From an uncultured Anaerolineae bacterium (GTDB lineage: Bacteria > Chloroflexota > Anaerolineae > B4-G1 > DUEL01), in NCBI GenBank assembly GCA_937942115.1, contig CALDFY010000142.1:1-15312 (forward strand): a stretch of 15,312 nt of DNA, read 5' to 3'. Positions within the stretch are counted from its first letter, which is position 1; the number at the start of each line of letters is the position of its first letter. The notes beneath the pieces are model-generated. The model was given only the letters and a program-made list of their open reading frames with translations, did no database searches and was not told the origin of the DNA. This document shows, one piece after another, positions 12,936 to 15,312 of this stretch. The position numbers were made by a program, and so were the translations under genes.

Positions 12936-14152
12936 TGGCGATTCCGATTGCCGAAAACGTCTACTGGGTCGGTGCGGTGGATTGGGAGGTGCGCCACTTT
13001 CATGGCTACACCTACCACACCCATCGCGGCACGTCCTACAACGCCTATCTGGTCGTGGACGAGCAGGTCGCGCTGGTGGATACGGTGATGAGCGGGTTTG
13101 AGGACGAGATGCTCCGCCGCATCGCGGAGGTGGTGGACCCCGCCCGCATCCATTACGTCGTCGCCAATCACGGGGAGCCGGACCACTCCGGCGCGATCCC
13201 CGCCATGATGGCCCGCGCCCCCCATGCCACATTGGTCCACTCCAAACGGGCCGCCGATTCCCTGAGCAAATACCTGCCCGACGGGTGGAAGCGGCAGGTC
13301 GTCGGCACAGGCGATACCCTTTCCCTGGGCCGTAAGACGCTGACGTTCCTGGAAGCGCCCATGCTCCACTGGCCCGATTCTATGTTCACCTACATCCCCG
13401 AAGACGGATTGCTGCTGCCCAACGATGCCTTCGGCCAGCACCTGGCCTCATCGGAGCGCTTCGCCGACCAGGTGGACCCGGCCGTCCTCTGGGACGAAGC
13501 GCGCAAGTACTTTGCCAACATCCTCACCCCTTTCAGCAAACTCATCCTGCGCAAGGTGGAGGAGGTCCAGCAGATGGGGCTGGAAATAGCGACGATCGCC
13601 CCTAGCCACGGCGTGGTCTGGCGGGAGAACCCGATGCAGATTGTGGAGCAGTACGTCCGCTGGGCGCGTGGCGAGGCCGGGCCAAAGGCCCTGGTCGTTT
13701 ACGAGACGATGTGGGGCTCCACCGCCGAGATGGCCCACGCGATTGCCGAGGGCATCGCCACTGCGGGCGTGGAGGTGCGTGTGCTACCGGTCCCCCAGAC
13801 CGACCCCACAACGGTGGTGGGGGAACTGCTGGAGGCGAAAGGCATTGTGGTCGGCTCACCCACCCATAACCGCCGGATGCTGCTGAACGTGGCGGCGCTG
13901 ATAGAGGACCTGGTGGGTCTGCGGCCGGTGAACAAAATCGGCGCAGCCTTCGGCTCCCACGGCTGGTCCGGCGGCGCAGTGCCGCTGATAGAGAAGGGGC
14001 TGAAAGAGGCCGGGATTGAGGTCGTCCAGGAGGGACTGGCACTGGCCTGGCGGCCAACCCCCGAGGAGCGGGCCCAGGCCATCGCCTGGGGCCGGGCGTT
14101 CGGGGAGCGAATCCGGGAGACCGTTCCCGGGAGGGTAGAGGGGAGGAGGTAG
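12932..14152 (+). CDS. fprA: FprA-type flavodiiron protein (O2/NO reductase)
   Basis: 406 residues. The N-terminal beta-lactamase-fold diiron domain has all ligands: His80, Glu82, Asp84 and His85 in NHGEPDHSG, His146 in MLHWPDSM, Asp165 in LPNDAFGQH and His226 in PSHGVVWR. The C-terminal flavodoxin domain (about 255-395) binds FMN, with VVYETMWGSTAEMA, GSPTHN and FGSHGWSGGA. It reduces O2 to water and/or NO to N2O in the cytoplasm. Length is that of the minimal two-domain class, with no rubredoxin or flavin reductase extension. ATG 12932 overlaps the ferredoxin stop; ATG 12935 is the alternative. A longer GTG start at 12908 lies inside the ferredoxin gene and is less likely. Confidence 0.95.
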   Translation: MMAIPIAENVYWVGAVDWEVRHFHGYTYHTHRGTSYNAYLVVDEQVALVDTVMSGFEDEMLRRIAEVVDPARIHYVVANHGEPDHSGAIPAMMARAPHATLVHSKRAADSLSKYLPDGWKRQVVGTGDTLSLGRKTLTFLEAPMLHWPDSMFTYIPEDGLLLPNDAFGQHLASSERFADQVDPAVLWDEARKYFANILTPFSKLILRKVEEVQQMGLEIATIAPSHGVVWRENPMQIVEQYVRWARGEAGPKALVVYETMWGSTAEMAHAIAEGIATAGVEVRVLPVPQTDPTTVVGELLEAKGIVVGSPTHNRRMLLNVAALIEDLVGLRPVNKIGAAFGSHGWSGGAVPLIEKGLKEAGIEVVQEGLALAWRPTPEERAQAIAWGRAFGERIRETVPGRVEGRR

Positions 14153-14155
14153 CCC

Positions 14156-14698
14156 ATGCGACCGACGGAAACCCTGATGCATGAACACCAGATCATCCTG
14201 ACCGTTCTGGATGCTGCCGCGCGGGAGGTGCAGCGGATTCAGGAGACCGGGGAGGTGCGAGTGGAGCGGCTGGAGCAGATGGTGGACTTTTTCCGCAATT
14301 TCGCCGACCGCTGCCACCACGCCAAAGAGGAGAAATGGCTCTTTGTGCGGATGGAGGAGCGGGGGATGCCCCGGGAGGCTGGTCCGATCGGAGTGATGCT
14401 CTACGAACACGACCTGGGGCGGGGGTACGTGCGCGCGGTGGCGGATGCGCTCCCCCGCGCGGAGAACGACCCGGCCGCGCGGCAGACCGTCCGGGAAAAC
14501 CTCGCCCAGTACATCCAGTTACTGCGGGACCACATCCATAAGGAGGACCACATCCTCTACCCAATGGCAGATGGTTTGCTTCTGCCCGAGGACCAGCGGG
14601 CGCTGGAGGAAGCCTTTGAGCGGGTGGAGCGGGAGGAGATCGGCGAGGGGGTCCACGAAAAGTACCACGAACTGGCCCACCGGCTGGCGGAGGGGTGA
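14156..14698 (+). CDS. Hemerythrin HHE-domain protein
   Basis: 180 residues with a four-helix hemerythrin-type pattern: HEH (9-11), CHHAKEEKWLF, YEHDLGRGY and LRDHIHKEDHILYPMAD, supplying the His/Glu residues for a diiron site. Such proteins bind O2 or NO, or sense and store iron. It starts 3 nt after the flavodiiron stop with AGGAGGT before ATG 14156, so it is in the same operon. A likely task is to capture O2 or NO for, or protect iron of, the flavodiiron enzyme (inference). It is convergent with the PIN gene, with 7 nt between their stops and no clear terminator. Confidence 0.92.
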   Translation: MRPTETLMHEHQIILTVLDAAAREVQRIQETGEVRVERLEQMVDFFRNFADRCHHAKEEKWLFVRMEERGMPREAGPIGVMLYEHDLGRGYVRAVADALPRAENDPAARQTVRENLAQYIQLLRDHIHKEDHILYPMADGLLLPEDQRALEEAFERVEREEIGEGVHEKYHELAHRLAEG

Positions 14699-14705
14699 AA
14701 TAGAG

Positions 14706-15113
14706 TTACCAGATAACTCGCAGGCCAGGACCCTGTTCCAGGGCGCGGTCCCGGGTGATGAGAGGTACGCCCAGCGCAAGGGCTGTGGCTGCAATGATGC
14801 GGTCTGGCATATCTGGAGCCAGGTAACGGGGTACCCGGCTCAACGCTTCTACGACAGACCAGGTCAAATCGGTGACAATGAAGCCGCCGCTGCTTCCACG
14901 CAACTCTTCGCTCAGCATCGTCTGGAACTCGGTGGGAATCCGCCCTTTCTCACAAAGATAGACAATTTCCACAAGACAGATGGTTGGGATATAGACAATG
15001 CCCTGGCCGTTCACGCATCTGTCAAAGAACCGACCTGCATCTGGGCCGAGGCGCGGGCTATCTTCCAGAAACCAGATCAGGCTGTGGGTATCCGTGACGG
15101 CGAAAGGCTTCAT
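14706..15113 (-). CDS. PIN-domain toxin (VapC-like ribonuclease)
   Basis: 135 residues. The acidic PIN active site is visible: Asp8 (VTDTHSLIWFL), Glu49 (CLVEIVYL), Asp104 (PDRIIAATAL) and Asp122 (ITRDRAL). Length is typical for VapC-type Mg-dependent ribonuclease toxins. Start chosen at ATG 15113, which overlaps the stop of the preceding antitoxin as ATGA; the extended frame to 15137 lies inside the antitoxin. The PIN-antitoxin pair is an ordinary type II toxin-antitoxin arrangement. Confidence 0.9.
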   Translation of the reverse strand: MKPFAVTDTHSLIWFLEDSPRLGPDAGRFFDRCVNGQGIVYIPTICLVEIVYLCEKGRIPTEFQTMLSEELRGSSGGFIVTDLTWSVVEALSRVPRYLAPDMPDRIIAATALALGVPLITRDRALEQGPGLRVIW

Positions 15114-15312
15114 ATTTCTCGCGGGAAACCGCCCCACATTTCCCGGCGGACTTCGGTAATCTCTTCTTCACGGAGATTCAAGCCACGCCACACCCCGCGC
15201 TTCAGACGAGAGGGGCGTGATTCCATTGCCCGGAACTCTTGTTCAATATGGGGCAACAGATGTTCTATCAGGCGCAGCTTTTCTATCGGAGGTAGCCGTT
15301 CTGCAAGGAGCA
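15110..15312 (-). CDS. Type II antitoxin, C-terminal part (runs off window)
   Basis: The open frame enters at the window end and stops at 15110, giving 66 residues. It has a helical segment RLPPIEKLRLIEHLLPHIEQ, a basic middle (SRPSRLKRGVWRG) and the tail ITEVRREMWGGFPREI. The stop TGA overlaps the PIN toxin ATG, which is the usual antitoxin-toxin coupling. The tail is familiar from small antitoxin-like proteins next to PIN toxins in Chloroflexota and cyanobacteria (from memory; not searched). The start codon lies beyond 15312. Confidence 0.8.
   Translation of the reverse strand, partial: LLAERLPPIEKLRLIEHLLPHIEQEFRAMESRPSRLKRGVWRGLNLREEEITEVRREMWGGFPREI

Overview
The window is high-GC bacterial chromosomal DNA, judged by eye, with compact operons and intergenic spaces crowded with hairpin-rich dispersed repeats. 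This repeat style, the Cache-HAMP-HisKA_3 kinase, the SWIM-SNF2 helicase and the partial antitoxin ending 'RREMWGGFPREI' fit Chloroflexota (Anaerolineae-like). That placement is an inference. No rRNA, tRNA, CRISPR array or transposase gene was seen.

Layout. 1-378: no gene; repeat copy A, a perfect 26-bp-arm palindrome and a leader hairpin. 379-1020 (+): UlaG-like metallo-beta-lactamase-fold hydrolase. 1021-1392: MITE-like composite of hairpins with inverted arms. 1402-4632 (-): SWIM zinc-finger SNF2 helicase. 4633-5074: divergent promoters, a 48-bp tandem duplication and a probably decayed short ORF. 5075-7212 (-): NarL-type two-component pair, regulator first, kinase overlapping by ATGA. 7243-7670: array of ten short hairpin units in two orientations. 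7688-11616 (-): probable operon in the order FTR1 iron permease, lipoprotein fusing DUF1573, thioredoxin-like and CcdA/DsbD-like domains, anchored DUF1573 protein, two SHOCT membrane peptides, and a YHS metal-binding protein broken by one extra base in a homopolymer. 11815-12504 (-): Crp/Fnr-type regulator with its own promoter and a strong terminator. 12711-14698 (+): overlapping ferredoxin and FprA-type flavodiiron genes, then a hemerythrin gene 3 nt later. 14706-15312 (-): PIN-domain toxin with a partial antitoxin running off the window.

How the parts may work together. The centre and right look like an iron, oxygen/NO and thiol-redox locus. The Crp-like protein has a recognition helix with the same R-E-x-V-G-R contacts as E. 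coli CRP. The ferredoxin-flavodiiron-hemerythrin operon carries a TGTGAC-N4-GTCATA dyad centred exactly at -41.5 from the start site predicted from an extended -10, so this regulator is likely a class II activator of that operon. The adjacent FTR1/DUF1573-Trx-CcdA/DUF1573/SHOCT/SHOCT/YHS operon is the best candidate for an undescribed system: a permease for ferrous or ferric iron with its own extracytoplasmic redox proteins in place of the usual EfeO/EfeB partners.
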